Source: Sporobacter sp963675425 (lineage in GTDB: Bacteria > Bacillota > Clostridia > Oscillospirales > Oscillospiraceae). From it: 64,000 nucleotides of DNA. Both the position numbers and the translations under genes were made by a program. The DNA lies in contig OY776214.1 of NCBI GenBank assembly GCA_963675425.1, positions 4,278,001 to 4,342,000 of the forward strand, written 5' to 3'. Within the stretch, counting starts at the first letter, position 1. The number at the start of each line of letters is the position of its first letter. The notes below the pieces were generated by a model. The model was not told the DNA's origin. It worked only from the letters and a program-made list of their open reading frames with translations, and made no database searches. Shown here piece by piece: positions 32,164 to 41,440 of the stretch.

Positions 32164-34527
32164 ATGGGAAAAAACTCGGATAACTATTACATAACGATCG
32201 ACCCCGCGCTGGCGCAATACTACACGGAACAGAAAGTCAAGGAATTTGAAGAGAAAAAGAAAGCGGCCGCCGCCCATCCGTCCAAGGCGGAAACACCGGC
32301 CGCTCCGTCCCCCGCCCCGGAGCCGGAGCCGGACAAGCCCCGGCAAATCCCCAACGTAACCTCCTACTATGCACTGCCGAGCGGCGATTTTACCACGATC
32401 TACGGCAATAACGGTTACGACCCTGACATCATCGACGAACCCGAAGACCATCAGCAAAAGCTGAATGCTTTTAACGCGCTTAACGATCAAATCAATCAAT
32501 CCAGGAATAACCGGTATACGGGCGATTATCAGCACACGTATCACGGGGACGCCGCCGATTATGCCGCCGAATTAGCCGATTATTACAAACAGCAGCAGGA
32601 AACAGCCGCGTATCTGATCAATGATTATAAGGCTTATCGGGACATCATCGGGGACGATGAGGCCGACAGCCAGATCGCGTCGATCCGTGCGAGACTGAGC
32701 GCGCTTAACAGCGCCGTTCAATTGGCAAACACGGATGCTAAATACTGGTCTCGGTATGAAAACGAAGCGGATTACAGCGCCGCCATGTTCGACGAGAAAA
32801 TGTATGAACAGCATGGCCAAAGTGATTACCAAGCGCTCTCTCAGACCGCAAAAGACAACGAAGCCACCATACAAACCGCAATGGATCCATACGTCGTTAA
32901 TGCGGCGTCGGCACAAAACGACTGGCTGGAAGACCAGGCGGCGTCCATCGCAACAGCCGACGATTATAGAATTCTAAAAAAAGAAACTGAGGACGAGTAC
33001 AGCGCCGTGTCGGAATTGTATAACGATCATGACACGTCCGCCGAGAACATGGAAATCTATAATCAAAAGCAGGCATTGGAGCAGAAACTCGACAATATAG
33101 ATGCTATCATTACCGAAAAGGAAAAACAGGAATACTATACCGAAATGGCCGCCGAGTTATACGAACTGCCTGAACAGCTAATGGGAGACATTCTTAACAT
33201 ACCGTATCTCGAAGATGAAAAAATCCAGCTGATCGGAGCTGGCATCGGCGATTACACGGCGTCTTTTGACTCAGATAATAAACGGCAAGAGCTCAACGCC
33301 CGTAAAGAAGCCACCAAACAACAGCTGCGGGATTTGGGCTACTCTGATAAGGAAATCGAAGGCTTTATCATCTATGCGGGCCTCGTGCACGACAAAGAGC
33401 AATCCGAAGCGCACATGGCTGAAAAGCAGGCCTATGCCGAGGCGCATCCGCTCTACGCTTCTCTCGGCTCCGTGCTGGAAAACTTTTTTGAACCGATGGA
33501 ATTGGTTGACTCCCTGAGTCAAAAATTCAGAAACGCCTTAAGAGGCGAATACATCCCTATAAATGAATACTCTCAAATTAAACAGCATACCGGCTCAGCT
33601 GATGTCATACGCGACACGGTCGCCGGCAAGATTGAGGACGCAACCGGCTCTGAGCTGCTGAGTAAGCTGTACGAAAAAGGCATGTCTACAGCCGATATCG
33701 TGGCGCAGACCTTAGCCACCGGCGGCGCTTCCAGCCTGGGGAGCTTGGGCAAGGGACTTATCACCGTTGCCAAATCCTTCGGCGACGATTTCCTCCGCAC
33801 GTTTATCAAAACCTACGGCGACGATGCCGTGCGGGCCATTGCCGCCTATGGGGACGATGCCGCCAAGCTGGCCTTGAACAGCGCGGACGACGCCACCAAG
33901 CTTTTGCTCTCTTCCGGCGATGATCTCAGCAGGACAGCGTTGAGCTATGGGGACGATATTGGCAAGCCTCTCGCCTCCACCGGCGACAATATGATTGACG
34001 ACTGGTACGGTCTCGTCGACGACACCGTCGACGGCGCGGCCAGCTCCTGGGATGACGTGGCCAACTCATTGGACGACGTGGCCAACGACGCCCTTGCAGC
34101 TAAACCCAACACGGGATATAATGGAATTACTACTGAGGGCGTGGTGGACTACTCCAGCCTCGCGGAGAAAGCCAGAAATGTAGACGTTTCAACCAGCGCA
34201 CATCAGGCAGTGTTTTATTCTGGAGAAGGAAACCGAGCTCAGGCAGAAGCCTTTGCGCAATTGAACGGAAAGACAACACTTGAAATGACGCCGGGTGGCA
34301 AGTACTTCGAAAGCTTAAAGTTATTTGACACAGGCAGTCCGGTGACTGAAGATCAGGCTCTTGAAATATGGAAGATTTTATCGGAACGATACGCAAAATC
34401 GGCTTCGGGGAATGTATATGGTTTTGTCAAAGGATCGAGACCTGGAAGTATATTCAACACAGTAGAATATCAGGCATTACAGAAGAATCCGTATATAACA
34501 AATATCTTTACAAAATTATTTAAGTGA
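32164..34527 (+). CDS. full-length polymorphic toxin protein, expressed copy of the array
   Basis: 787 residues from the ATG at 32164 (GAAAGG upstream; a GTG at 32152 is too close to it). No signal peptide, LXG or WXG motif. Residues 1-120 are low-complexity (Ala/Pro/Glu-rich) and unique to this copy. About 120-480 are helical, with AKYWSRYENEADYSAAM-type motifs resembling structural proteins of Clostridia phages. About 480-655 form the pre-toxin module with repeated GDD/ADD motifs (YGDDAVRAIAAYGDD). The last 130 residues (after NTGYNG) are the toxin tip, with YSGEGNRAQAEAFA, TLEMTPGG and WKILSERYAKSASGN. I cannot name the tip's activity. The cognate immunity gene begins 2 bp after the stop. 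Confidence 0.75.
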   Translation: MGKNSDNYYITIDPALAQYYTEQKVKEFEEKKKAAAAHPSKAETPAAPSPAPEPEPDKPRQIPNVTSYYALPSGDFTTIYGNNGYDPDIIDEPEDHQQKLNAFNALNDQINQSRNNRYTGDYQHTYHGDAADYAAELADYYKQQQETAAYLINDYKAYRDIIGDDEADSQIASIRARLSALNSAVQLANTDAKYWSRYENEADYSAAMFDEKMYEQHGQSDYQALSQTAKDNEATIQTAMDPYVVNAASAQNDWLEDQAASIATADDYRILKKETEDEYSAVSELYNDHDTSAENMEIYNQKQALEQKLDNIDAIITEKEKQEYYTEMAAELYELPEQLMGDILNIPYLEDEKIQLIGAGIGDYTASFDSDNKRQELNARKEATKQQLRDLGYSDKEIEGFIIYAGLVHDKEQSEAHMAEKQAYAEAHPLYASLGSVLENFFEPMELVDSLSQKFRNALRGEYIPINEYSQIKQHTGSADVIRDTVAGKIEDATGSELLSKLYEKGMSTADIVAQTLATGGASSLGSLGKGLITVAKSFGDDFLRTFIKTYGDDAVRAIAAYGDDAAKLALNSADDATKLLLSSGDDLSRTALSYGDDIGKPLASTGDNMIDDWYGLVDDTVDGAASSWDDVANSLDDVANDALAAKPNTGYNGITTEGVVDYSSLAEKARNVDVSTSAHQAVFYSGEGNRAQAEAFAQLNGKTTLEMTPGGKYFESLKLFDTGSPVTEDQALEIWKILSERYAKSASGNVYGFVKGSRPGSIFNTVEYQALQKNPYITNIFTKLFK
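33598..34125 (+). repeat. pre-toxin module, reference copy of a DNA repeat present about eight times
   Basis: The stretch coding from ADVIRDTVAGKIE to the NTGYNG junction recurs nearly identically at about 38260-38790, 39961-40495, 41441-41967, 43019-43086 plus 44455-44917 (split by an IS), and 45862-46388, and partially at 47339-47590 and 50749-50945. Copy 37205-38250 extends the homology 1 kb upstream. The module is GC-richer than the tips and immunity genes that follow it. Such identity over about 500 bp allows homologous exchange of tips into the expressed gene. Confidence 0.85.
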
Positions 34528-34528
34528 G

Positions 34529-34804
34529 GTGAGCAATTTGAAAAATGACTGTTATATCAAAGTTCCACATTTTTATTCGTTTGAGTACTTTGAAGGCGAT
34601 AAGAAAATGGTAATCGAGCTTGATTTCAGGGACAGAATTCTCTACTTGACACCAACAATGATCACAAAATGGGAAAAACCATTTGACGAATTAGAAATAC
34701 CGCACGAGGAAAAACTTCGGATACTCAATAACATCCGAGAATGTCTGATGGAAAGGCGGCGACCTGAAGAAGTAATAATCGATGTTGAATCGGAGAGGAC
34801 GTGA
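34529..34804 (+). CDS. immunity protein for the full-length toxin, Imm74-like
   Basis: About 91 residues from a GTG at 34529, or 88 from a TTG at 34538; the first lies 2 bp from the toxin stop. The beta-rich N-terminal half (YIKVPHFYSFEYFEGDKKMVIELDF) and the WEKPFDELEIPHEEKLRILNNIRECLMERR segment suggest the Imm74-type fold. Immediate position after the toxin tip is the classical place for a cognate antidote. AT-richer than the module upstream. Family assignment is tentative. Confidence 0.65.
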   Translation: MSNLKNDCYIKVPHFYSFEYFEGDKKMVIELDFRDRILYLTPTMITKWEKPFDELEIPHEEKLRILNNIRECLMERRRPEEVIIDVESERT

Positions 34805-34808
34805 TAAC

Positions 34809-35336
34809 ATGGTAACAATGCCCGATGGCGCACAGTTTGAAATGCAATGGAAGCAAGTGAAATACATAAACGGTGGGCATAGCGTCGTTTTTGAGATCGT
34901 CCCGATGTTTCAGGGCAAGGATATTATCATATTTCCCAGTGCCCAACTCTGGACTGAAGCTCAAAACGTGTTCAGTGACCAGGAACGACTCGAAATTATC
35001 TTTCTTCTGGAGCGTATTGCATGGAAAAGAGATATTCACGTGGTTGAGGCGAATGTTACGCCTGACATCGATTCAAAATCTGGACCTGTTAGCGGCTCCA
35101 TAGAATCCACTCCGGGCTATCAGGAGATGGCTGCCAAGAATCTTTTTGACCCGCAAAGTTCCTTGAGTAAATCGGAGGTCAAAGAAATTTATTGTATTTT
35201 AGAAAAGCGCTTTGCGGAAGGTGCAAGCGGGACTATAACAATTCCCAAGGATGTAGTACTTAAAGGCAGTGTTCTGGAACAAATCAGTATTCCAACATTA
35301 AAGGAAAATAGAAATGTCAATCTGCAATTGATATAA
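34809..35336 (+). CDS. chimeric protein: immunity-like N-terminus joined to toxin-tip-like C-terminus
   Basis: 175 residues from ATG 34809 (GAGAGG upstream). Residues 1-85 resemble the preceding immunity protein in layout (beta strands, then a helix IIFLLERIAWKRDIHVVE). Residues about 100-175 align with the tip of the 32164 toxin: ESTPGY against EMTPGG, NLFD against KLFD, and EIYCILEKRFAEGASG against EIWKILSERYAKSASG. The toxin's N-terminal tip motif (FYSGEGNRAQAEAFA) is absent, so this is unlikely to be toxic on its own. It may be a second immunity factor that mimics the toxin, or a fusion remnant. Confidence 0.6.
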   Translation: MVTMPDGAQFEMQWKQVKYINGGHSVVFEIVPMFQGKDIIIFPSAQLWTEAQNVFSDQERLEIIFLLERIAWKRDIHVVEANVTPDIDSKSGPVSGSIESTPGYQEMAAKNLFDPQSSLSKSEVKEIYCILEKRFAEGASGTITIPKDVVLKGSVLEQISIPTLKENRNVNLQLI

Positions 35337-35355
35337 TTAAACCACAATCCGCTCG

Positions 35356-35378
35356 CACCCCCGCCGTCGGCGGGGGTG
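35356..35378 (+). repeat. cassette-boundary hairpin (type site)
   Basis: ACCCCCGCCG/CGGCGGGGGT hairpin followed by GTTGCATTGTT, after the immunity genes and before each orphan tip. Matching hairpins, most with the trailing TTGCTTTGTT, are at 37041-37067, 39922-39946, 41392-41416, 42982-43006, 45814-45838 and 47298-47323 (loop changed to CTTCG). They are probably the terminators of the immunity genes and they mark the module borders exactly. Confidence 0.8.
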
Positions 35379-36542
35379 TTGCATTGTTCCGACGGGGCCG
35401 ACATCACACGCACCACGGTCGCCGGCAAGATTGAAGAATCAACCGGCTCCGAGCTGCTGCTGCGTGTGGGCGCGACAGTCGGACTCGACATGGTCAGCGA
35501 GGGCACGGAGGAATACTTGCAGGAGATTCTTATGCCAGTATTCCGGAACATTGCTTTAGGCGAAGACAACGAGTTCAGACTTGTGACCCCTGACGCAGTT
35601 TATTCCTACATGCTCGGCGCGCTGACCGCAGGGTTTATAGAAAGCGGAAACGCCGCTTTCTCAAATACCCATGCCCGGGATGCCGGGGCGGGCATCCTAC
35701 AGGCCGGAAAGGGCGATACGCTGCTGCAAAGCGCCTTCATGCTGGACCCGGGCAGCGAGACGTACAAGCTGGCCGATCAGATAGCTGCCGGTTTCGTCCA
35801 AAGCAACGACATCAACATCGGCAATTTATTTGTAAGCTACATAAGAGACGGCGGCAGCGCCGATATCCTTGCCCCGGACGAAAGCGACATCATATCCAAT
35901 GCGGTAAATGATGTGGGCAACACCGTCGTCGACGATATGGTCGACAATTGGAACGGCGTAGACAGCGAAAACAACGATGCAGACGGCAATTGGGACGATG
36001 TCATCAGCGACGCCCTTGCGGGTAATGATGAAACGGGATATAATGGAAGCGCTACTGAGGGCGCGGGGGACAATGATTTATTCCGTGGAGACGATCTCTT
36101 ATATGAGGAGAGAAGGCCAAACGGGATATCGAAATCTCACTTAAACTCAGTTGGTGATCTTGTTCCTGCAAATATTGATGGCATTTACAAGGACAGACCA
36201 GTTACAGTTACAGAACACATACTTGGTGGTTATCGTAAGGGAGCTAAAGGGAATAGCCCGTACACCAGCTTTACAAATGATAAGGGCATAATAGCTACTT
36301 ATGGAAACAATATCATTAAAGTTGATTTGAACGGACTCATTCGAGATATTAATGCAGGAAAAGTTCGTGGTGTTGAAGTTTTGACACCGGAACAAATACA
36401 AACTCTAATAAAATCTGATGTTCAAGAAAGTGAATACTGGAGAGAATTGGCGTTGAAATGGGCAACGCGAGACAAAGAGCATTTAATTAAAGGAATCATT
36501 CCTCAAAAATACATTACAATAACTACAAATGGAGGGATATAG
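35376..36542 (+). CDS. orphan toxin C-terminus, cassette 1 (ADP-ribosyltransferase-like tip)
   Basis: Open frame without start signals; homology to the array begins at ADITRTTVAGKIEESTGSELL. After that it departs from the usual GDD module and instead carries VSEGTEEYLQEILMPVFRN and LTAGFIESGNAAFS, the tail motif seen in Clostridia phage-derived proteins, before DETGYNGSATEGAG. The tip (residues about 230-388) has LFRGDDLLY, YTSFTNDKGIIATYG and IIKVDLNGL, compatible with the R-S-(E) layout of ADP-ribosyltransferases. Activity is inferred, not certain. It is probably silent until recombined into the expressed gene. Confidence 0.6.
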   Translation: MLHCSDGADITRTTVAGKIEESTGSELLLRVGATVGLDMVSEGTEEYLQEILMPVFRNIALGEDNEFRLVTPDAVYSYMLGALTAGFIESGNAAFSNTHARDAGAGILQAGKGDTLLQSAFMLDPGSETYKLADQIAAGFVQSNDINIGNLFVSYIRDGGSADILAPDESDIISNAVNDVGNTVVDDMVDNWNGVDSENNDADGNWDDVISDALAGNDETGYNGSATEGAGDNDLFRGDDLLYEERRPNGISKSHLNSVGDLVPANIDGIYKDRPVTVTEHILGGYRKGAKGNSPYTSFTNDKGIIATYGNNIIKVDLNGLIRDINAGKVRGVEVLTPEQIQTLIKSDVQESEYWRELALKWATRDKEHLIKGIIPQKYITITTNGGI

Positions 36543-36821
36543 ATGGAGGTACTATTTAAAGATGAAATTATCGGGAAGATTGAAAATACATATCGTGAGG
36601 AATATTGGATTCACGGCAAGTTCATTCCATGCGCTTCATATTTCAAGTACAAAGATTTTTTAGATGCAATTGTTTCAGAAGACGGGCCAGATGTAACAAA
36701 GTTTAGTAAAGAACTTCTCGATGAAAGCAATTGGTTCGTCAAAAGTAAAGATGGGGTTAAAGGAATTTGGATTCCAGCAATATATTCGGATGATGAAGAG
36801 ATATCCATTAGATACAGATGA
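36543..36821 (+). CDS. immunity protein of cassette 1
   Basis: 92 residues, ATG 3 bp after the tip's stop, with AATGGAGGGATATAG upstream. Small acidic protein (FLDAIVSEDGPDVTKFSKELLDES, YSDDEEISIRYR). No family recognised; its role rests on position directly after an orphan toxin tip and before the cassette boundary. Confidence 0.55.
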   Translation: MEVLFKDEIIGKIENTYREEYWIHGKFIPCASYFKYKDFLDAIVSEDGPDVTKFSKELLDESNWFVKSKDGVKGIWIPAIYSDDEEISIRYR

Positions 36822-36866
36822 TATGGGTGTATTAGCAGGCTTGGTTTTGCAATGACTCACATTTTT

Positions 36867-37067
36867 GAAAATCCAGCATAAAAAACCGCGAAGTAAAGCA
36901 AAAAGTTATGTCATTCCGCAACCCCCGAACGGCTTTGCCGCTCGGTGTTTAAAGGCATTGTGCCGCGAAAGCGGCATAATGCCTTTAACCTGCATGGTTT
37001 TTGACCCCATGGTTTACCTTTGATTTTGAAGAAAGTAGTTATTACCCCCGCCGTCGGCGGGGGTAAT
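36867..37067. repeat. inter-cassette repeat, copy 1
   Basis: About 200 bp shared with 39747-39946. Both begin AAAATCCAGCATAA, contain AAAAGTTATGTCATTCCGCA, a GGCATTGTGCCGC...GCGGCATAATGCC hairpin (36953-36984 here), ACCTGCATGGTTTTTGACCCCATGG, and end at the boundary hairpin. Non-coding. The remaining DNA up to 37196 shows nothing recognisable. Confidence 0.7.
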
Positions 37068-37196
37068 GCTTTGTTCGGAACAAGCATCGTTTCTTTTCGT
37101 CGAGTCATAGGGCGAAGCCTTATACCTTTACGGGCGGTGGGCGGGTATAGATTAATAAATCCTCCTTGACAACCACAGGTAAGTACCGATGCCAAG

Positions 37197-39350
37197 TTGA
37201 CCAACGATTATCAGCACACGTATCACGGGGACGCCGCCGATTATGCCGCCGAACTAGCCGATTATTACAAACAGCAGCAGGAAACGGCCGCGTATCTGAT
37301 CAATGATTATAAGGCCCATCGGGACATTATCGGGGACGAGGAGGCCGACAGCCAGATCGCGTCGATCCGCGCGAGACTGAGCGCGCTTAACAGCGCCGTT
37401 CAATTGGCAAACACAGATGCTAAATACTGGTCTCAGTTTGAAAACGAAGCGGATTACAGCGCGGCCATGTTCGACGAGAAAATGTATGAACAGCATGGCC
37501 AAAGTGATTACCAAGCGCTCTCTCAGACGGTAAAGGACAACGAAACCACCATCCAAACCGCAATGGATCCATACGTCGTTAACGCGGCGTCGGCACAAAA
37601 CGACTGGCTGGAAGACCAGGCGGCGTCCATCGCAACAGCCGACGATTATCGAATTCTAAAAAAAGAAACTGAGGACGAGTACAGCGCCGTGTCGGAATTG
37701 TATAACGAACATGACACGTCCGCCGAGAACATGGAAATCTATAATCAAATGCAGGCATTGGAGCAAAAACTCGACGATATAGATGCCATCATTACCGAAA
37801 AGAAAAAACAGGAATACTATACCGAAATGGCCGTCGAGTTATACGAACTCCCGGAACAACTGCGGAGTGATGTACTGAATATACCGTATCTGATGGATGA
37901 AAAAATCGAATTGGGATACGGTATGGGCGACGCCGAAACCGATACGGCGAGCGATCAGATCAACTTTCAAATCGCCGGCATCAAGAAAGACTTAAAAGAG
38001 CTGGGTTACTCGAACAAAGAAATCAACGGTTTTATTATTCACGCCGAGCTTTTGCATGATAAAGACACGTATGAAAAGGTCATGGCGGAAAAGCAGGCCT
38101 ACGCCGAGGAACATCCGCTTGACGCTTCCCTCGCTTCCGTGCTGGAAAACTTCTTCGGTATGCTGGAACCGGTGGATTCACTCAGGCAAAAGCTGAGAAA
38201 TGCCATCAGAGGCGAATACATACCAACCAATGATTACAGCGTTGTGAAGCAGCACACCGACGGGGCCGACGTCACACGCGACACGGTCGCCGGCAAGATT
38301 GAAGAATCAACCGGCTCCGAGCTGCTGAGTAAGCTGTACGAAAAAGGCATGTCAACAGCCGATATCGTGGCGCAGACCTTAGCCACCGGCGGCGCTTCCA
38401 GCCTGGGGAGCTTGGGCAAGGGACTTATCGCCGTTGCCAAATCCTTCGGCGACGATTTCCTCCGCACGTTTATCAAAACCTACGGCGACGATGCCGTGCG
38501 GGCCATTGCCGCCTATGGAGACGATGCCGCCAAGCTGGCCTTGAACAACGCGGACGACGCCACGAAACTTTTGCTCTCTTCCGGTGATGATCTCAGCAAG
38601 ACAGCGTTGAGCTATGGGGACGATATTGGCAAGTCTCTCGCCTCCACCGGCGACAAAATGATTGACGACTGGTACGGCCTCGTCGACGACACCGTCGACG
38701 GCGCGGCCAGCTCCTGGGACGATGTGGCAAACGCCTTGGACGATGTGGCCGACGACGCCCTTGCAGGCAAACCCAACACGGGATATAATGGAAGCGCTAC
38801 TGAGGGCGCGGGGAAGCTTGGCAAGATTACTGATGGCGGTAATATAACAAGGTTTACATATAATCATAATCCCTCAAATAATCCAAAAGTATTAGCTGAC
38901 GCTGTTGAAGATCCCAAGGCAATTTATGGCTATAGGCCGAACAAAGAAGGAAGTCTCAAAGCATTTGCAGACGGAGATTGGTCGAATCCTGATTTTGTTG
39001 AAGGTTTAAGGCAAGACAGAATATCTTATCATAATAGAAACGAAGTAGGCGTATTAGAACTTATATCCAAGATGCGAAATCAAGGGTACACTGATGACCA
39101 AGTTGTAAGAGCTGTAGTAGAATATAGAAATCAAAGTAGATTAAGCTCGTATCTTGATGCCAAAGGTAATGTAATCGACCAAGAAGGGTATGCACAAGCT
39201 TTAGCACATTGCAAAACGTATGAACAATTAAGAGCAGAAGGCAAGACAAATGAAGCTATCATAAAATCTGCAACAAGAGGAAATCCAGGAATGGATGCAT
39301 CAACTGGGCTGTACGATGATTACTGTGATCAATACACGGGGGAAAAGTAA
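37197..39350 (+). CDS. long orphan toxin copy, cassette 2, lacking the N-terminus
   Basis: 717-codon frame. Homology to the full-length toxin starts at DYQHTYHGDAADYAAEL (its residue about 125) and runs to NTGYNG, so only the first 120 residues and the translation start are missing. The nominal TTG has no ribosome site. The tip (about residues 540-717) is different: PKAIYGYRPNKEGSLKAFADGDW, RISYHNRNE, ATRGNPGMDASTGLYDDY. The tip motif recurs in other Firmicutes polymorphic toxins as far as I recall, but I cannot name its activity. Long homology arms would favour recombination with 32164-34527. Confidence 0.65.
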   Translation: MTNDYQHTYHGDAADYAAELADYYKQQQETAAYLINDYKAHRDIIGDEEADSQIASIRARLSALNSAVQLANTDAKYWSQFENEADYSAAMFDEKMYEQHGQSDYQALSQTVKDNETTIQTAMDPYVVNAASAQNDWLEDQAASIATADDYRILKKETEDEYSAVSELYNEHDTSAENMEIYNQMQALEQKLDDIDAIITEKKKQEYYTEMAVELYELPEQLRSDVLNIPYLMDEKIELGYGMGDAETDTASDQINFQIAGIKKDLKELGYSNKEINGFIIHAELLHDKDTYEKVMAEKQAYAEEHPLDASLASVLENFFGMLEPVDSLRQKLRNAIRGEYIPTNDYSVVKQHTDGADVTRDTVAGKIEESTGSELLSKLYEKGMSTADIVAQTLATGGASSLGSLGKGLIAVAKSFGDDFLRTFIKTYGDDAVRAIAAYGDDAAKLALNNADDATKLLLSSGDDLSKTALSYGDDIGKSLASTGDKMIDDWYGLVDDTVDGAASSWDDVANALDDVADDALAGKPNTGYNGSATEGAGKLGKITDGGNITRFTYNHNPSNNPKVLADAVEDPKAIYGYRPNKEGSLKAFADGDWSNPDFVEGLRQDRISYHNRNEVGVLELISKMRNQGYTDDQVVRAVVEYRNQSRLSSYLDAKGNVIDQEGYAQALAHCKTYEQLRAEGKTNEAIIKSATRGNPGMDASTGLYDDYCDQYTGEK

Positions 39351-39692
39351 ATGTGGAAGGTAATTGATAAAGGGAATTATGATTTATATGTTAATGAAAA
39401 AATCGACCTTCAACTAAAAATCTATAATAAGCAAACCGATAGTGAAATTCATGTAAATTATAAGGGATATAATATTACATGCGCGATGGAAGTTTGGGAA
39501 TTCGGAAGTGATTGCCAAGAATGGGGAATTGATGAGAAAATGCATGGCGATGCCGTAAAACACCCCGAAGAGATGTATTTTACCGTTTTAAAGAAAGATG
39601 AACGAGCTTTTATTGATTTGATTTATTTCTTTATAAGCGAAACCGATGCAGACGGAATGATAAAAGATAGGTATAAAATACATAATTGGTAA
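39351..39692 (+). CDS. immunity protein of cassette 2
   Basis: 113 residues; ATG directly after the tip's stop. A small AT-rich gene typical of immunity proteins, with WKVIDKGNYDLYVNEKID, AMEVWEFGSDCQEWGIDEKM and an acidic C-terminus. No family recognised; function inferred from position. Confidence 0.55.
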   Translation: MWKVIDKGNYDLYVNEKIDLQLKIYNKQTDSEIHVNYKGYNITCAMEVWEFGSDCQEWGIDEKMHGDAVKHPEEMYFTVLKKDERAFIDLIYFFISETDADGMIKDRYKIHNW

Positions 39693-39746
39693 ATATTCCG
39701 TAAAAGTAGCATAAAAGATTCTGAATCCTGAAGCCCTTGTTCTATT

Positions 39747-39946
39747 AAAAATCCAGCATAACAAATCATGTTGCCGCATGAAAAGTTATGTCATTCCGCA
39801 AGCCCCGAACGGCTTGCCGGTCGGTGTTTTCCGGCATTGTGCCGCGAAAGCGGCATAATGCCTTTAACCTGCATGGTTTTTGACCCCATGGTTCACCTTT
39901 GATTTTAAGGGAAGTAGCTATTTACCCCCGCCGTCGGCGGGGGTAA
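39747..39946. repeat. inter-cassette repeat, copy 2
   Basis: Second copy of the 36867-37067 repeat, including the CCATGGTT segment and the GCCGC/GCGGC hairpin, and ending with the TTACCCCCGCCG/CGGCGGGGGTAA boundary hairpin. Only these two cassettes carry the longer spacer; the others have the hairpin alone. Confidence 0.7.
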
Positions 39947-39950
39947 TGCT

Positions 39951-40884
39951 TTGTCTGCACACCGACGGGGCCGACGTCACACGCGACACGGTCGCCGGCA
40001 AGATTGAAGAATCAACCGGCTCCGAGCTGCTGAGTAAGCTGTACGAAAAAGGCATGTCTACAGCCGATATCGTGGCGCAGACCTTAGCCACCGGCGGCGC
40101 TTCCAGCTTTGGGAGCTTGGGAAAGGGCCTTATCGCCGTTGCAAAATCCTTCGGCGACGATTTCCTCCGCACGTTTATCAAAACTTACGGCGACGACGCC
40201 GTGCGGGCCATTGCCGCCTATGGGGACGATGCCGCCAAGCTGGCCTTGAACAACGCGGACGACGCCACCAAGCTTTTGCTCTCTTCCGGCGATGATCTCA
40301 GCAGGACAGCGTTGAGCTATGGGGACGATATCGGCAAGCCTCTCGCCTCCACCGGCGACAAAATGATTGACGACTGGTACGGTCTCGTCGATAACACCGT
40401 CAACGGCGCGGCCAGCTCCTGGGACGACGTGGCCAACTCATTGGACGATGTGGCCGACGACGCCCTTGCAGCTAAACCCAACACAGGATATAATGGAATA
40501 GATTTACCCGGGACAGATATTGATTATTCAAAGTTTAATTTTAACAAGTACCTGCGTGATCAAATCGGCGCTCCCCCTTCCAGTATGATTGACCCGCATG
40601 CGCATCACATCCTGTTTAAGGAAGGCAACGGCATGGCGCAAAAAGCGCTCGTCCAGGAAGGACAAGCTTTACTTAGAAATTATGGTATAGATCCGATTTT
40701 CGGCTTCGAAAATCTTACATGGGCACCCAACAGAATAGTCGGTCAGCATGACATTAAGGCATTAACAAATGTTGTGGACAAACTAAAGGAAGTGGAAAGT
40801 GCTTTAGGGGATTATGATGATATCGTCGAAATGCTAAAAAAACTCGGTAATGAAGCAGCTTGGAGGCTAAACAAAAATGGATGA
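39951..40884 (+). CDS. orphan toxin C-terminus, cassette 3 (AHH nuclease tip)
   Basis: Promoterless frame, homologous from TDGADVTRDTVAGKIEE. The pre-toxin GDD module is followed by an AHH-type HNH nuclease tip: MIDPHAHHILFKEGNGMAQKA, ALLRNYGIDPIFGFENLTWAPN, GQHDIKALTNVVDKL. AHH nucleases are metal-dependent DNA/RNA-cleaving toxins of polymorphic systems. It overlaps its ankyrin immunity gene by 8 bp. From at least 40490 it is an exact copy of cassette 5 as far as I can compare. Confidence 0.75.
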
Positions 40885-41377
40885 AAAGAAATATGTAAAG
40901 CAAATACGTTCGGCTATTAAAAACGGAGATTTGAAAGCAACCTCAGAGCTCTTGTCATCTGGAAGTAACCTTTTTCATTATATTACTCCTTTTGGGACAT
41001 GGTTACACACTGCTTCATCATACGGAAAACTCGATATTGTTCAGTACTTATTAGTTCAAGGAATGGATATAAACAAGCAAGCTGGCGTTTATAACAGTGC
41101 CGCGATTCAAGAAGCAGCGTCCGAAGGTCATTATAACGTAGTAAAATTTCTTTTATCGCAAGGCGCCGAGTTAGATATAAGTGAGCCGAAGAAAAACCCC
41201 CTTTTTGGTGCAATACTAAGCGGCAACAAAGATATCGTAAAGCTCCTTTTAGACAGTGGTATTGACGCCTCGGTACGATATACGGGCGACTATATGCAAA
41301 ACATGGACGCATATGATTTTGCTATCGAGCGAGGCCAAACAGAAATAGCCGAAATGCTCCTGCCGTATAGAAAATAA
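40877..41377 (+). CDS. ankyrin-repeat immunity protein of cassette 3
   Basis: 166 residues with four ankyrin repeats: TPFGTWLHTASSYGKLDIVQYLLVQGMDI, IQEAASEGHYNVVKFLLSQGAEL, NPLFGAILSGNKDIVKLLLDSGID, and YDFAIERGQTEIAEMLLP. Ankyrin proteins are a known immunity class for nuclease toxins. The protein is identical to that at 45299-45799. Confidence 0.75.
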   Translation: MDEKKYVKQIRSAIKNGDLKATSELLSSGSNLFHYITPFGTWLHTASSYGKLDIVQYLLVQGMDINKQAGVYNSAAIQEAASEGHYNVVKFLLSQGAELDISEPKKNPLFGAILSGNKDIVKLLLDSGIDASVRYTGDYMQNMDAYDFAIERGQTEIAEMLLPYRK

Positions 41378-41440
41378 GTATCATGAAACTCACACCCCCG
41401 CCGTCGGCGGGGGTGTTGCTTTGTTCGCACACCGAACAGG

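Noticed and set aside
32164..34527. LXG or Rhs class assignment of the toxin
   Set aside because: The N-terminus has neither an LXG domain nor YD repeats; only some tips (YeeF-like) are shared with LXG proteins.
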